The notes: a model not told the origin generated them from the letters alone. A stretch of 64,000 nucleotides of DNA from Sutcliffiella horikoshii DSM 8719 (GCA_001648575.1 LQXN01000065.1:1-64000); one strand, 5' to 3'. Counted from the first letter of the stretch, positions 40,348 through 50,299 are shown. Numbers and translations: made by a program.

Positions 40348-41259
40348 ATGATGGAATTCATCTATTTTAATGGACGTTTTATACCAGAATCGGAAGCGAA
40401 AATAAGTGTGAAAAATAAAACATTCAATTATGGATTGGGGGCGATTGAAGGGATTCGTGGATATTGGAATGAGGAGCAACAGGATCTATACCTTTTTCGT
40501 TTGGAGGACCATTATCAGCGTCTGCTCAATTCCTGCAAAGTGCTGTTCATCAATATTCCCTATACTGTAAAGGAGCTTTGTGAAATAACGGTGGAATTGA
40601 TGAAAATCAACAAGGTGAGAAGGGATATCTATATTCGCCCCATTGCTTTCATCAACCTTCCTTCCCTAAGACCGGATCTCTTCCAAACAGAATATGGATT
40701 GACGATTTTTATCGAGGAAACTTCTTATGTGGGGAAGCCTGCAGTGAATGCGATGATCTCCTCCTGGCTGCGGATAGAGAGCAGCACGATCCCACCGACC
40801 GTCAAGAGCATCGGCGGCTATCTCAACTCGGCTTTGGCTTATTCGCAGGCAATTGCCGAAGGGTCTGATGAAGCCATTTTCCTGACGAGGGAAGGGAATA
40901 TTAGTGAAGCGAGCACAAACAACTTATTCATGGTCAAGAATGGGGAACTCTTAACGCCACCACTCGCTGACAATATCCTGGAGGGGATCACAAGGGATAC
41001 CATCATGGAAATAGCGGAAAAGGAGTTTTCCTTGCAAGTCAATGAAATGAACATTCCCAGAGCCGAACTATACTTTGCCTCAGAAATCTTTTTTACCGGG
41101 ACCGCTGTGGAAGTCCTGCCAGTCATAAATGTGGACAAAAGAAGCATCGGAACGGGAAAAATCGGCCCCATCACCACCAACCTGCAACGGACATACCTCC
41201 AGATCGTGAAGGGGAACAACGGGCAATACACTCGGTGGTTAACGCCAGTATACGGGTAA
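40348..41259 (+). CDS. Branched-chain amino acid aminotransferase-like, class IV PLP enzyme
   Basis: A 303-residue fold-type IV aminotransferase, close in length to E. coli IlvE (type I) and shorter than the usual Bacillus YbgE/YwaA enzymes. NYGLGAIEGIRGYW is the family-typical N-terminal block. The PLP lysine lies in VKSIGGYLNSALA (~residue 155), and EASTNNLFMVKNG binds the cofactor. SD GGAGGG. It stands alone between opuE and gatC. Substrate could be branched-chain amino acids, D-amino acids or another class IV substrate. Confidence 0.85.
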   Translation: MMEFIYFNGRFIPESEAKISVKNKTFNYGLGAIEGIRGYWNEEQQDLYLFRLEDHYQRLLNSCKVLFINIPYTVKELCEITVELMKINKVRRDIYIRPIAFINLPSLRPDLFQTEYGLTIFIEETSYVGKPAVNAMISSWLRIESSTIPPTVKSIGGYLNSALAYSQAIAEGSDEAIFLTREGNISEASTNNLFMVKNGELLTPPLADNILEGITRDTIMEIAEKEFSLQVNEMNIPRAELYFASEIFFTGTAVEVLPVINVDKRSIGTGKIGPITTNLQRTYLQIVKGNNGQYTRWLTPVYG

Positions 41260-41286
41260 CAGAAAGGGAGTTGACGAAAACACGGA

Positions 41287-41380
41287 TATCGGGAAATTAT
41301 GAGATTTATCCTGAAAACTGGGGTGTTTATCCTGAAAACTTGAGATTCACCCTGAAAAAAAAAGAACTTATCAGGAAATC
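41287..41380. repeat. Phased ~20.5-bp array 7 (core TTATCCTGAAAAC)
   Basis: Related words begin at 41287 (TATCGGGAAA), 41307 (TATCCTGAAA), 41328 (TATCCTGAAA), 41348 (CACCCTGAAA) and 41369 (TATCAGGAAA), with steps of 20, 21, 20 and 21. It follows the aminotransferase gene. Confidence 0.8.
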
Positions 41381-41408
41381 GACAAGTTTTCCTTTATTTC
41401 GACACCAA

Positions 41409-41458
41409 AGGGGTCAGACCCCTCTTTAACACTCTAACGCACTGAGGGTCAGACCCCC
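41409..41458. repeat. REP-like palindrome doublet, inverted copy
   Basis: AGGGGTCAGACCCCT (41409-41423) and GAGGGTCAGACCCCC (41444-41458) with a spacer ~20 bases long. As a block this is the reverse complement of the doublet at 6904-6959, including much of the spacer. Confidence 0.85.
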
Positions 41459-41536
41459 CTTCACCCCAACACCGCACTAAATCACCGCCCCCCTCTTCAT
41501 CCAACTAAAGAAATCTCCCTCTTAACCCTCTCATGA

Positions 41537-41566
41537 TTGCTTGTGGGGGTTAAAGTTTAGTATGAT
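41537..41566 (+). promoter_or_regulatory. Likely promoter of gatCAB
   Basis: TTGCTT and TATGAT are separated by 18 bases, ~45 bases before gatC. Confidence 0.45.
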
Positions 41567-41609
41567 AGGTGTATTGTGCAAGTTCGAATTTTTGCGGAGG
41601 TGAAAGAGG

Positions 41610-41900
41610 ATGTCACGTATTTCGGAGGATCAGGTGAAGCATGTGGCGAATTTGGCTCGTCTTGCGATCAGCGATGACGAGGTGGTTATGTTCACAAGTC
41701 AATTGGATGCCATTATCTCATTCGCGGAGAAGCTGAATGAGTTGGATACAGAAGATGTTCAGCCAACTTCTCATGTGCTACATATGAAGAATGTCATGAG
41801 GGAAGATGTTGCGAAGGATGGGCTGCCGGTGGATGAGGTATTGAAGAACGCACCTGACCACAAAAATGGCCATATTCGCGTACCAAGCATTATTGAATAG
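41610..41900 (+). CDS. gatC: Asp-tRNA(Asn)/Glu-tRNA(Gln) amidotransferase subunit C
   Basis: A 96-residue subunit that stabilises GatA in the trimeric amidotransferase converting misacylated Glu-tRNA(Gln) and Asp-tRNA(Asn). [16 protein letters not shown] at the N-terminus and the LREDV-like [13 protein letters not shown] segment are typical. SD CGGAGGTG. First of three genes in the usual gatCAB order. Confidence 0.95.
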   Translation: MSRISEDQVKHVANLARLAISDDEVVMFTSQLDAIISFAEKLNELDTEDVQPTSHVLHMKNVMREDVAKDGLPVDEVLKNAPDHKNGHIRVPSIIE

Positions 41901-41922
41901 GAAGAAGTAAGGAGGGAACCTC

Positions 41923-43380
41923 ATGTCATTGTTTGATAAAAAGCTATCGGAATTACATAGCCTTTTACATAAAAAAGAAATCACTGTCACGGATCTAGTT
42001 GATACGTCATACAAGCGCATCGACGAAGTCGAAGACAAAGTACAAGCATTCCTAACACTTGATGAAGAGAATGCCCGTAAATACGCAAAAGTGCTCGACG
42101 AAGCGCTTGGCTTGGAAAAAGACCATGGCTTATTGTTCGGAATTCCGATCGGAGTTAAAGATAACATCGTAACAAAAGGTCTCCGTACAACAGCTGCAAG
42201 TAAAATTCTTGGTGACTTCAACCCGATTTACAATGCTACGGTTGTCGAAAAATTAAACCAAGCAGAAACGGTCACTATCGGGAAAATAAATATGGATGAG
42301 TTTGCAATGGGTTCTTCCAACGAAAACTCTGCATTTGCGGCTACAAAAAACCCTTGGGATCTTGACCGTGTACCAGGTGGATCCAGCGGTGCCTCGGCTG
42401 CGGCAGTCGCGGCAGGGGAAGTATTTTTCTCTCTGGGCACTGATACAGGCGGATCCATCCGCCAGCCTGCAGCATTCTGCGGGGTTGTCGGTCTCAAGCC
42501 AACCTATGGCCGTGTTTCCCGTTACGGCTTGATCGCCTTTGCATCATCCCTTGATCAAATCGGCCCGATCACGCGTACGGTAGAAGACAATGCCTATCTT
42601 TTACAAGCGATCTCTGGAATCGACCTGTTGGATTCAACGTCAGCAAATGCCGATGTGCCAGACTTCCTTTCCAGCCTGACTGGCGACGTTAAAGGCCTGA
42701 AGATCGGTGTTCCAAAAGAATACCTTGCGGAAGGTGTCAGCGAAGAAGTTCGTCAATCCGTCATGGACGCTTTAAAAGTCTTGGAAGGACTTGGCGCGAC
42801 ATGGGAAGAAGTTTCCCTGCCGCACTCCCAATATGCACTGGCGACTTATTATCTATTGTCTTCCTCGGAAGCATCTGCGAACCTTGCCCGGTTTGACGGT
42901 GTTCGTTATGGATATCGCACGGACAATGCGAAGAATCTTCTCGACATGTACAAGCAGACACGCAGCGAAGGATTCGGTCCTGAGGTGAAACGCCGTATCA
43001 TGCTTGGAACATATGCATTGAGCGCTGGTCATTATGATGCTTACTATATAAAAGCACAAAAAGTGCGCACGCTAATCAAGCAGGATTTTGAAGACGTTTT
43101 TGAAAAGTATGACGTGATCGTCGGGCCTACTACGCCGACGCCGGCATTCAAAATTGGCGAAAATACGAAGGATCCGTTAACGATGTATGCAAACGATATC
43201 TTGACAATACCAGTCAACCTTGCAGGAGTACCGGGAATCTCTGTACCTGCAGGCTTTGTAGACGGGCTGCCTGTCGGCTTGCAGATCATCGGGAACCATT
43301 TTGACGAGAGCACCATTTACCGCGTTGCCCATGCTTTTGAGCAAGCAACCGACCATCATAAACAAAAACCACAACTGTAA
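41923..43380 (+). CDS. gatA: Asp-tRNA(Asn)/Glu-tRNA(Gln) amidotransferase subunit A
   Basis: A 485-residue amidase-signature subunit that releases ammonia from glutamine. The Ser-cisSer-Lys triad is provided by GVKDN (Lys ~80), the [14 protein letters not shown] segment and [10 protein letters not shown]. It follows gatC by 22 bases with AAGGAGG, and precedes gatB by 17. Confidence 0.96.
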   Translation: MSLFDKKLSELHSLLHKKEITVTDLVDTSYKRIDEVEDKVQAFLTLDEENARKYAKVLDEALGLEKDHGLLFGIPIGVKDNIVTKGLRTTAASKILGDFNPIYNATVVEKLNQAETVTIGKINMDEFAMGSSNENSAFAATKNPWDLDRVPGGSSGASAAAVAAGEVFFSLGTDTGGSIRQPAAFCGVVGLKPTYGRVSRYGLIAFASSLDQIGPITRTVEDNAYLLQAISGIDLLDSTSANADVPDFLSSLTGDVKGLKIGVPKEYLAEGVSEEVRQSVMDALKVLEGLGATWEEVSLPHSQYALATYYLLSSSEASANLARFDGVRYGYRTDNAKNLLDMYKQTRSEGFGPEVKRRIMLGTYALSAGHYDAYYIKAQKVRTLIKQDFEDVFEKYDVIVGPTTPTPAFKIGENTKDPLTMYANDILTIPVNLAGVPGISVPAGFVDGLPVGLQIIGNHFDESTIYRVAHAFEQATDHHKQKPQL

Positions 43381-43397
43381 AGGGGTGAGAACAAGAC

Positions 43398-44828
43398 ATG
43401 AAATATGAAACGATCATTGGACTCGAGGTACACGTCGAGTTGAAAACTAAATCAAAAATCTTTTCGGCAAGTCCGAACAAATTCGGCTCGGAACCGAATA
43501 CAAACACGAGTGTCGTGGAACTTGGTTATCCAGGAACCCTGCCTGTACTTAACAAGCAGGCGGTCGAATATGCGATAAAGGCTGCGATGGCATTGAACTG
43601 TGAAGTCGCAACCGACACGAAATTTGACCGTAAAAACTATTTTTATCCAGACAACCCGAAGGCATACCAGATCTCTCAACATGACAAGCCGATCGGTGAA
43701 AACGGTTGGATCGATATCGAAGTGAACGGAGAAAAGAAACGCATCGGCATCACCCGCCTTCATCTTGAAGAGGATGCCGGAAAGCTAATGCACACAGGCG
43801 ACGGCTACTCCCTTGTCGACTATAACCGTCAGGGGACACCGCTTGTAGAAATCGTATCCGAGCCAGATATCCGAACGCCGGAAGAGGCATATGCCTATTT
43901 GGAAAAGTTGAAATCCATCATTCAATATACAGGTGTTTCCGATTGTAAAATGGAAGAGGGTTCCCTTCGTTGCGATGCGAACATCTCACTCCGTCCGGTC
44001 GGCCAGGAAAAATTCGGAACGAAAACAGAACTGAAAAACCTGAACAGCTTCAACTTTGTCCAAAAAGGATTGGAATATGAAGTGATTCGCCAAGAAGAAG
44101 TTCTTTCATCTGGAGGCGTCATCGAACAGGAAACCCGTCGCTATGATGAGGCGAAAAAAGAGACCACCCTGATGCGTGTAAAAGAAGGCTCCGACGATTA
44201 CCGTTACTTCCCGGAACCGGACCTTGTGGCACTTCACATCGATGACGACTGGAAGGAGCGCGTGCGTGCAGACATCCCGACGCTTCCGGACGAGCGCAAA
44301 AAGCGTTACGTGGAAGAACTGGGCTTGCCGCCATACGATGCCCAAGTCCTTACCATCACAAAAGAAATGTCCGATTTCTTTGATGGAACAATTGAGGCCG
44401 GTGCTGACGCAAAGCTTGCCTCCAACTGGCTGATGGGTGAGGTTTCCGCCTACTTGAACGCCGAAAACAAGGAATTAGAAGATACTTCTTTGACTCCTGA
44501 AGGTTTGGCGGGCATGATCAAGCTTCTTAAAGACGGCACCATTTCATCCAAAATTGCCAAAAAAGTCTTTAAAGAACTAATCGAAAACGGCGGTGACGCT
44601 GAAAAGATCGTCAAAGATAAAGGCCTTGTCCAAATTTCAGACGAAGGCACCCTTCGTAAAATGGTCGGCGAAACCTTGGATGCAAATCCAAAATCCGTCC
44701 AGGATTATAAAGAAGGAACAGAACGTGCCATCGGCTTCCTTGTCGGCCAGATCATGAAAGCCTCCAAAGGCCAGGCCAACCCGCAAATGGTGAACAAGAT
44801 TTTGATTGAAGAGATTAAGAAACGCTAA
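43398..44828 (+). CDS. gatB: Asp-tRNA(Asn)/Glu-tRNA(Gln) amidotransferase subunit B
   Basis: A 476-residue tRNA-binding and kinase-like subunit. It opens with [20 protein letters not shown], a GatB signature, and contains [14 protein letters not shown] and KLNSFNF-like segments. A C-terminal YqeY-like helical tail spans about residues 330-476. SD AAAGGGGTG. A terminator follows. Confidence 0.96.
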   Translation: MKYETIIGLEVHVELKTKSKIFSASPNKFGSEPNTNTSVVELGYPGTLPVLNKQAVEYAIKAAMALNCEVATDTKFDRKNYFYPDNPKAYQISQHDKPIGENGWIDIEVNGEKKRIGITRLHLEEDAGKLMHTGDGYSLVDYNRQGTPLVEIVSEPDIRTPEEAYAYLEKLKSIIQYTGVSDCKMEEGSLRCDANISLRPVGQEKFGTKTELKNLNSFNFVQKGLEYEVIRQEEVLSSGGVIEQETRRYDEAKKETTLMRVKEGSDDYRYFPEPDLVALHIDDDWKERVRADIPTLPDERKKRYVEELGLPPYDAQVLTITKEMSDFFDGTIEAGADAKLASNWLMGEVSAYLNAENKELEDTSLTPEGLAGMIKLLKDGTISSKIAKKVFKELIENGGDAEKIVKDKGLVQISDEGTLRKMVGETLDANPKSVQDYKEGTERAIGFLVGQIMKASKGQANPQMVNKILIEEIKKR

Positions 44829-44844
44829 GTTATTAAAGATACAA

Positions 44845-44884
44845 GCAGGGCCCCGGCGTCTTATACGGGGTTCGGCTTTTTTTT
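44845..44884 (+). terminator. Terminator after gatB
   Basis: GGCCCCG can pair with CGGGGTT and is followed after TCGGC by TTTTTTT. The stem is shorter than at other sites. Confidence 0.65.
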
Positions 44885-44910
44885 ATGGCTGGGAGTGTAT
44901 CGGTTTGAGT

Positions 44911-45006
44911 CGAATAGCGGTTATCTACCTTGAATTCGCGGTTAAAAAGAAAACTTCGCGGATAAAATGAAAACTTCGCGGATAAATATAAAATCTCGCG
45001 GATAAC
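44911..45006. repeat. Phased 20-bp array 8 (core TTCGCGGATAAA)
   Basis: GCGG starts at 44917, 44938, 44958, 44978 and 44998 (steps 21, 20, 20, 20). The first copy is preceded by GTCGAATA, exactly as in array 1 (GTCGAATAGCGG at ~388). Arrays 1 and 8 therefore belong to one family 44 kb apart. It fills the gap between gatB and vanY. Confidence 0.88.
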
Positions 45007-45051
45007 CCCACCCCAAATCCCCCGCGCCACCACGTGTGAAAACAAACACAC

Positions 45052-45080
45052 AAAAAAAAGAGCCGCAAATGCGCACTCTC
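45052..45080 (-). terminator. Possible terminator of the VanY-like gene
   Basis: On the minus strand GAGTGCGC ... GCGGCTC forms an imperfect stem followed by TTTTTTTT. Confidence 0.5.
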
Positions 45081-45094
45081 CATCCCCTTAAAAC

Positions 45095-45988
45095 CTAAAA
45101 CTCCCTAACATCCCCCATATACTCCTCAAAAGTAAGCCCTTTCGCGTAAATCTCGCCCGCGATATCCACTCCCACATACCTGAAGTGCCATGGTTCGAAC
45201 GCATACCCCGTGATATTGGTCTTTCCTTTCGGATAACGCAGGATGAACCCATAATGATGGGCGTTATCGGCCAACCACTTGCCCTCAGCCGTACTTTCAA
45301 ACTCCTCCACAAGCTCAAGGCCCACGCTTTTAGCGGTAATGTCCATGGCAAGCCCAGTCTGGTGCTCGCTCGTGCCGGGCAGGGCCACATAAAGGACCGC
45401 ACGCTCATAGCCAAAAGCTGCTACCTCATTTTCAAAGATTGCAGCCTGTGACTCATAAGAACGGAAGCCGGAACGCGCATAAAGCTCGATGCCCTCGCCC
45501 TTTGCGACCTGGAACATAACCTCAAGCGACTCGGCAGCTTCCGCCCGCAACTTAGAACGATCGCTGTTTTCATCCCCAAAGGAAAACGGCACATTCGGCT
45601 TGATCAAGTCCCCAGGGCGGTGTCCCTCCGGAAGCGACCAGAATTTATTGACCATGACATTAATGGCGCCAGGATTGGCAACAACCGGGATTGCTTCAGG
45701 CTCCGCCGCTTCTTCCCCGTCAGCAGGCCGGGAAGGTTCCTCCTCGTTTGCCGCAGTTTCAGAATCCTCCTCCGCAGAAGCAACCTCCTCACGGCCGTCC
45801 GACCCGGCAACTTCTCTTTCAAAGAAAGCATCCCATTCCATATCATAATCCGTCATTTGCGGAACCGCGGTTTTAGTCATATGGGGAGTCCCAAACAATG
45901 CACCTTTTTTAGCTAGTAAACTATCAAAGCTCGAACAACCTGCCAAAATGCTCAGGCTTATACCGCAAATCAGGCAATTTTTTATCAT
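45095..45988 (-). CDS. Lipoprotein D-alanyl-D-alanine carboxypeptidase, VanY/M15B family
   Basis: A 297-residue exported enzyme with lipobox LSILAGC (Cys ~18), an acidic Glu/Ala/Pro linker (about residues 60-100) and a VanY domain. Zinc ligands are in SEHQTGLAMD (SxHxxGxxxD) and EPWHFRYVG; YARSGFRSYESQ is also typical. It should trim D-Ala from peptidoglycan stem peptides at the outer membrane face. SD AAAGGGGAA. Divergent from nfeD-floT. Confidence 0.9.
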   Translation of the reverse strand: MIKNCLICGISLSILAGCSSFDSLLAKKGALFGTPHMTKTAVPQMTDYDMEWDAFFEREVAGSDGREEVASAEEDSETAANEEEPSRPADGEEAAEPEAIPVVANPGAINVMVNKFWSLPEGHRPGDLIKPNVPFSFGDENSDRSKLRAEAAESLEVMFQVAKGEGIELYARSGFRSYESQAAIFENEVAAFGYERAVLYVALPGTSEHQTGLAMDITAKSVGLELVEEFESTAEGKWLADNAHHYGFILRYPKGKTNITGYAFEPWHFRYVGVDIAGEIYAKGLTFEEYMGDVREF

Positions 45989-46107
45989 AAGCTTATAGTT
46001 TTCCCCTTTAGTTTGGTTTATGATGAAATAGGTATATTTCTGTAAATTCCTACTATTATTTTACACCTATCATCGTCCTAGAAAAAGGTAGAAAAAAAGA
46101 AAAAATC

Positions 46108-46136
46108 TGAAACCTTTAGGAGTATGGACCCGTATA
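46108..46136 (+). promoter_or_regulatory. SigW-type promoter of nfeD-floT
   Basis: TGAAAC and CGTATA are separated by 17 bases, matching the TGAAAC/CGTA elements used by SigW. B. subtilis yuaF-floT-yuaI is a SigW operon. The predicted start (~46143) lies downstream of the upstream in-frame ATG at 46124. Confidence 0.7.
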
Positions 46137-46219
46137 TAATAGCGGAAGGAAGTTTTGGAAAAGAGATCAGGTTCCAAAGGAGAATGCCTTCAATACAACA
46201 GGAAAGGAAACGATGGCTT

Positions 46220-46759
46220 ATGACGATGTTTGGAATGGATATGATGACACTCTATTTTTGGTGCCTTGTCATCTTTGGCGGCTTGACGCTGATCTATGTT
46301 TTATTAGCTGATGTGGTGGACGGGATATTCGACGTATTCCCTATTGATCCAGCTCTTATCTTTTCGTTTTTTACAGTGTTTGGAGCAACAGGTTATCTTG
46401 TTGAAAAGTACTCACCATTATCAGGATTTCTGGTGCTGGCCATTGCCACCGTCCTTGCACTTCTTTTAGTCATTTTGCTTCATATGTTTGTTTTTGTGCC
46501 ACTCAAGTCCGCCGATGCATCACTGGGATATTCGGACGATGACTTAAAAGGAAAGCTTGCACGAGTCATCATCTCGGTTCCGAAAGACGGGTTTGGGGAA
46601 GTGGTACTAAACATCGGGGGAAGCACCGTTTCGCGATCTGCACAGAGCTTTGAAAATGAGGAAATCCCTTATGATACGGAAGTCCTGATCATCGATGCCC
46701 AAACCGGAGTGGTTTCTGTCACTCCATATGAAAAAGTATTAGAAAACTATAATAAGTAG
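46220..46759 (+). CDS. NfeD-family membrane protein (YuaF-like)
   Basis: A 179-residue protein with three to four N-terminal membrane helices (about residues 8-110) and a C-terminal OB-fold (GKLARVIISVPKDGFGEVVLNIGGS and LIIDAQTGVVSVTPY). NfeD proteins accompany flotillins. I use ATG 46220, with GGAAAGGAAA upstream. In-frame ATGs at 46124 and 46184 are excluded by the SigW promoter position or by poor SD spacing. It precedes floT by 12 bases. Confidence 0.88.
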   Translation: MTMFGMDMMTLYFWCLVIFGGLTLIYVLLADVVDGIFDVFPIDPALIFSFFTVFGATGYLVEKYSPLSGFLVLAIATVLALLLVILLHMFVFVPLKSADASLGYSDDDLKGKLARVIISVPKDGFGEVVLNIGGSTVSRSAQSFENEEIPYDTEVLIIDAQTGVVSVTPYEKVLENYNK

Positions 46760-46771
46760 GGGGAAGAGTAA

Positions 46772-48310
46772 ATGGAAATGGAAATGTTAATTGTCATTGG
46801 TGCCGTCGTTGCACTTATTTTCGTCCTGATCGTCGTTTTCGTAGCACGCTACAAAACAGTTGGTCCAGATGAAGCCTTGATCATCACAGGTAGCTACCTA
46901 GGTGGGAAAAATGTCCACACAGACGAATCAGGAAACAAGATTAAGATCGTACGAGGTGGCGGTGCGTTCATCGTGCCGGTATTCCAACAATCCGAGCCAT
47001 TAAGCTTGCTATCTATTAAACTAGATGTAAGAACTCCAGAAGTTTACACGGAGCAAGGTGTACCGGTTATGGCGGACGGTACGGCGATCATCAAGATCGG
47101 TAATTCCATCGGCGACATCGCAACAGCAGCCGAGCAATTTTTAGGGAAAAGCAAAGAGGACTTAGAAAACGAAGCACGTGAAGTACTAGAAGGTCACCTT
47201 CGTTCCATCCTAGGTTCCATGACAGTGGAAGAAATCTATAAAAATCGTGAAAAATTCTCTCAAGAAGTACAACGTGTTGCATCTCAGGATCTAGCGAAAA
47301 TGGGATTGATCATCGTATCCTTCACCATCCGCGATATCCGTGACAGCAACGGATACTTAGAGTCTTTAGGTAAACCACGTATCGCGCAAGTTAAGCGTGA
47401 CGCAGACATTGCAACAGCAGAAGCGGACAAAGAAACTCGTATCAAGCGTGCGGAAGCGGCAAAAGACGCACAACGCGCCGAGATTGAGCGTGCGACTGAA
47501 ATCGCGGAAGCGGAAAAAGAGAATCAAATGAAGGTTGCTGAGTACCGCCGCGAGCAAGACATCGCGAAAGCCCGTGCCGACCAGGCGTACCACTTAGAGG
47601 AAGCGCGTGCGAAGCAGGAAGTTACCGAGCAGCAAATGCAGATCCAAATCATCGAGCGTCAAAAGCAAATCGAGCTTGAGGAAAAAGAGATCCTGCGTCG
47701 TGAGCGTCAATACGACTCCGAAGTGAAGAAAAAAGCCGATGCAGACCGCTACTCTGTTGAGCAAGCAGCATCTGCAGATAAGATGAAGCAAATGGCAGAA
47801 GCGGATGCACACAAATATCGCATTGAAGCGATGGCAAAAGCCGAAGCGGAAAAAGTACGTATCGACGGTATTGCGATTGCCGATGCACAAAGAGCACAAG
47901 GTGAATCCGAAGCAGAAGTCATCCGCCTGAAAGGTCTTGCAGAAGCGGAAGCGAAAGAAAAGATCGCAGAAGCATTCGAGCAGTTCGGCCAAGCCGCTAT
48001 CCTGGACATGATCATCAAAATGCTTCCTGAATACGCGAAACAAGTTGCAGCTCCACTTGGAAACATCGATAAGATCACAGTTGTAGACACAGGCGGAAGC
48101 GGCGAAAACAGCGGTGCCAACAAAGTGACCGGCTACGCTACAAACCTGATGTCCACTCTACAAGAATCCCTAAAGGCATCTTCCGGGATCGATGTAAAAG
48201 AACTAATCGAAAACTTCTCAGGTAAAGCGAACGTGCGTCACAGCATCGACAGCCTAACAAGCGAAATCGCTACCGGCAAAAAGAGCGAAGAGAAGAAGTC
48301 AGAAGAATAA
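46772..48310 (+). CDS. floT: Flotillin FloT
   Basis: A 512-residue scaffold protein of functional membrane microdomains. It has an N-terminal membrane hairpin (about 5-27), an SPFH domain (about 30-200), then a long Glu/Ala-rich coiled coil with EAEAKEK-type repeats (about 200-420) and a C-terminal oligomerisation tail. Coupled to an NfeD partner under a SigW promoter, it probably responds to envelope stress. SD AGGGGGAAG. A yuaI-like third gene is absent. Confidence 0.94.
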   Translation: MEMEMLIVIGAVVALIFVLIVVFVARYKTVGPDEALIITGSYLGGKNVHTDESGNKIKIVRGGGAFIVPVFQQSEPLSLLSIKLDVRTPEVYTEQGVPVMADGTAIIKIGNSIGDIATAAEQFLGKSKEDLENEAREVLEGHLRSILGSMTVEEIYKNREKFSQEVQRVASQDLAKMGLIIVSFTIRDIRDSNGYLESLGKPRIAQVKRDADIATAEADKETRIKRAEAAKDAQRAEIERATEIAEAEKENQMKVAEYRREQDIAKARADQAYHLEEARAKQEVTEQQMQIQIIERQKQIELEEKEILRRERQYDSEVKKKADADRYSVEQAASADKMKQMAEADAHKYRIEAMAKAEAEKVRIDGIAIADAQRAQGESEAEVIRLKGLAEAEAKEKIAEAFEQFGQAAILDMIIKMLPEYAKQVAAPLGNIDKITVVDTGGSGENSGANKVTGYATNLMSTLQESLKASSGIDVKELIENFSGKANVRHSIDSLTSEIATGKKSEEKKSEE

Positions 48311-48322
48311 TCAAGAGCATTG

Positions 48323-48379
48323 TGCCCCCATCTGCAGCTGTTGCTTCCGAGAGAAGTAAAGATGCGGGTGGGGGTTTTA
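48323..48379 (+). terminator. Terminator after floT
   Basis: CCCCCATCTGC and GCGGGTGGGGG form a stem with a long loop, followed by TTTTATTTT. Confidence 0.65.
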
Positions 48380-48590
48380 TTTTCAGGGGACGCCAACAGC
48401 ATTTCTCAAAATTTTCATTTTAATTGCATATTCTATATCGAATAGGCTAATATGTTATCAGTAGTGGGTTAAAGGTTCACTACTTAGTGGTATTGGTAAA
48501 TATAACTATCTTATCAAACAACATACAGAGCAGAATAGCACATAGATATAAAAGAGGGCTTAGTTAAATATAATTTTAGGATGATGGTAA
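48380..48590. other. Gap before dgkB
   Basis: An AT-rich stretch with no reading frame, array or RNA family that I recognise. It presumably carries the dgkB promoter, but no convincing -35/-10 pair stood out. Confidence 0.5.
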
Positions 48591-49511
48591 ATGAAACGAG
48601 CTAGGGTTATTTATAATCCAACATCTGGGCGGGAATTGTTCAAAAAGCACTTGCCAGAAGTGTTGGTTAGATTAGAAAAGGCTGGTTATGAGGCATCATG
48701 TCACGCGACTACGGGGCATGGGGATGCAACGAAGGCAGCAGAATTAGCTGTGGAGCGTCGTTATGACCTTGTCGTGGCAGCTGGCGGAGACGGTACAATC
48801 AATGAAGTGGTCAACGGGATTGCTGAAAAGGATTACCGTCCACAAATTGGTGTTATACCGGTCGGCACAACCAACGACTTCGCAAGGGCGCTGGATCTTC
48901 CGCGCGACGATATTTTAGGCTGTGTGGATGTCATTACAACAGGTGTCCCGATGCCTGTCGATATCGGAAAAGCGAATGACCAGTATTTCATGAACATTGC
49001 CGGTGGCGGAAAAATGACCGAGCTATCCTATGAAGTGCCCATCAAAATGAAAACGATGCTTGGCCAATTAGCGTACTATTTAAAAGGAATCGAGATGCTT
49101 CCATCGATTCGTCCGACAAATGTAACGATTGAATACGATGGAAAAATCTTTGAAGGTGAAATCATGCTCTTCCTCGTTTCCCTATCCAACTCTGTGGGAG
49201 GGTTTGAGAAGCTCGCTCCCGCTTCTTGTATGAACGACGGCATGTTCGACCTGATCATTCTTAAAAAGGCAAACATTGCTGACTTTATCCGCATTGCATC
49301 CATGGCACTCCGCGGTGATCATGTAAAAGATCCGCTAGTCATCTATACCAAAGCCAACCGGGTAAAGGTGAGCACCCATGAAAAAATGCAGCTGAATCTT
49401 GACGGAGAATACGGTGGACTGCTTCCGGGCGAGTTCGTTAATCTATACCGTCATATAGACGTACTTGTAGCCGAAAAACGCAAAGATTTCGAAATGGCTA
49501 AATGTAAATAG
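48591..49511 (+). CDS. dgkB: Diacylglycerol kinase DgkB
   Basis: A 306-residue soluble lipid kinase of the DAGK catalytic fold. It recycles diacylglycerol from lipoteichoic acid synthesis to phosphatidic acid. GGDGTINEVVNGI (~residue 62) binds ATP, and PVGTTNDFARALDLP follows. Position after gatCAB matches B. subtilis yerQ. The usual downstream rlmCD gene is absent; a lipoprotein and the sulfur operon follow. Confidence 0.93.
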   Translation: MKRARVIYNPTSGRELFKKHLPEVLVRLEKAGYEASCHATTGHGDATKAAELAVERRYDLVVAAGGDGTINEVVNGIAEKDYRPQIGVIPVGTTNDFARALDLPRDDILGCVDVITTGVPMPVDIGKANDQYFMNIAGGGKMTELSYEVPIKMKTMLGQLAYYLKGIEMLPSIRPTNVTIEYDGKIFEGEIMLFLVSLSNSVGGFEKLAPASCMNDGMFDLIILKKANIADFIRIASMALRGDHVKDPLVIYTKANRVKVSTHEKMQLNLDGEYGGLLPGEFVNLYRHIDVLVAEKRKDFEMAKCK

Positions 49512-49520
49512 AAATAGAAA

Positions 49521-49558
49521 TAAGCAGCGGTGCATATAGCCGCTGCTTAATTTTTTTA
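49521..49558 (+). terminator. Terminator after dgkB
   Basis: AAGCAGCGG pairs with CCGCTGCTT and is followed by AATTTTTTT. Confidence 0.88.
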
Positions 49559-49691
49559 TTCTCATGGTCCCGTTTGGAATCCCTGTAAAATTTCGCCTGC
49601 TAATTAAATCAAGTTAAGAAGTGGGAGCGGCTAAGTTTCTGGTGGAGTGCGCAAAATCCAGCTAAGTGTAAATGAATCTGTTTAAAAAATA

Positions 49692-49730
49692 GTGCCAGCC
49701 CCCTCCTATAGGTGTCTGGCACCATTTTTC
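49692..49730. repeat. GTGCCAG/CTGGCAC palindrome
   Basis: GTGCCAGCCCCCT and AGGTGTCTGGCAC form an imperfect inverted repeat followed by CATTTTT. It resembles the second common REP-like family of Bacillaceae, distinct in sequence from the GGGGTCTGACCCC family, and may double as a terminator. Confidence 0.6.
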
Positions 49731-49837
49731 AGTTTCCTATAACGGATCTAAGGAAATATATGTTAAGGTATGAGGTAGGAAAGCCTTTTCATATAGGGAT
49801 AGTTTTTAGTTGTAAATGGAAAAAGGGGGAAGTGGCT

Positions 49838-50299
49838 TTGAGGAAAACCATGGCATTAATCTGTCTGTTGTTTCTTTTATCCGCATGCAGTTTTTCAGCC
49901 GAAAGTAAGTCGGAACCGGAGTTGCAAATATCGTCCCTCTCGCTTGGGATGGGGGAAAATGAGTATGGGACGGTTCAGTATGTCCGATATTCTATGATTC
50001 TTACATATAGTGATGATTTGAGAATAAATGAAAAAACGCTGGAGCCTTTACTTGCAGGTTGGATTGAGGAGCGTGTTCTGGATCATGAAATCGAGCAGGG
50101 TGATGAAATCGATGACGGTCAGATCAAGCTGGAAGGAAAAGTCACGTTTGATTCTAATGGCCTCACGAAACGAGATATCATCACCTTTGAGAAAATAGAG
50201 GAAACCATCCAAGGAGTCGTGTTTGAAACAAAGGCTGGAAAGATGTATCAGGCTGTGCTGATGAAAGATGAAACAAAGCTTAAGAAAATAGGGGATTGA
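49838..50299 (+). CDS. Small lipoprotein of unknown function
   Basis: A 153-residue protein with a signal peptide and lipobox LLFLLSAC (Cys ~16). The mature part is acidic and mixed beta-rich in appearance, and I recognise no domain. I start at TTG 49838, eight bases after AAAGGGGG. A GTG at 49832 touches the SD, and the frame back to 49712 runs through a palindrome and has no signal. It stands alone before the sulfur operon. Confidence 0.75.
   Translation: MRKTMALICLLFLLSACSFSAESKSEPELQISSLSLGMGENEYGTVQYVRYSMILTYSDDLRINEKTLEPLLAGWIEERVLDHEIEQGDEIDDGQIKLEGKVTFDSNGLTKRDIITFEKIEETIQGVVFETKAGKMYQAVLMKDETKLKKIGD

Noticed and set aside
46124-46219. N-terminal extension of the NfeD protein from ATG 46124
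   Set aside because: The ATG lies between the -35 and -10 of the SigW-type promoter and its SD is too close. The extension is charged and unlike NfeD proteins.
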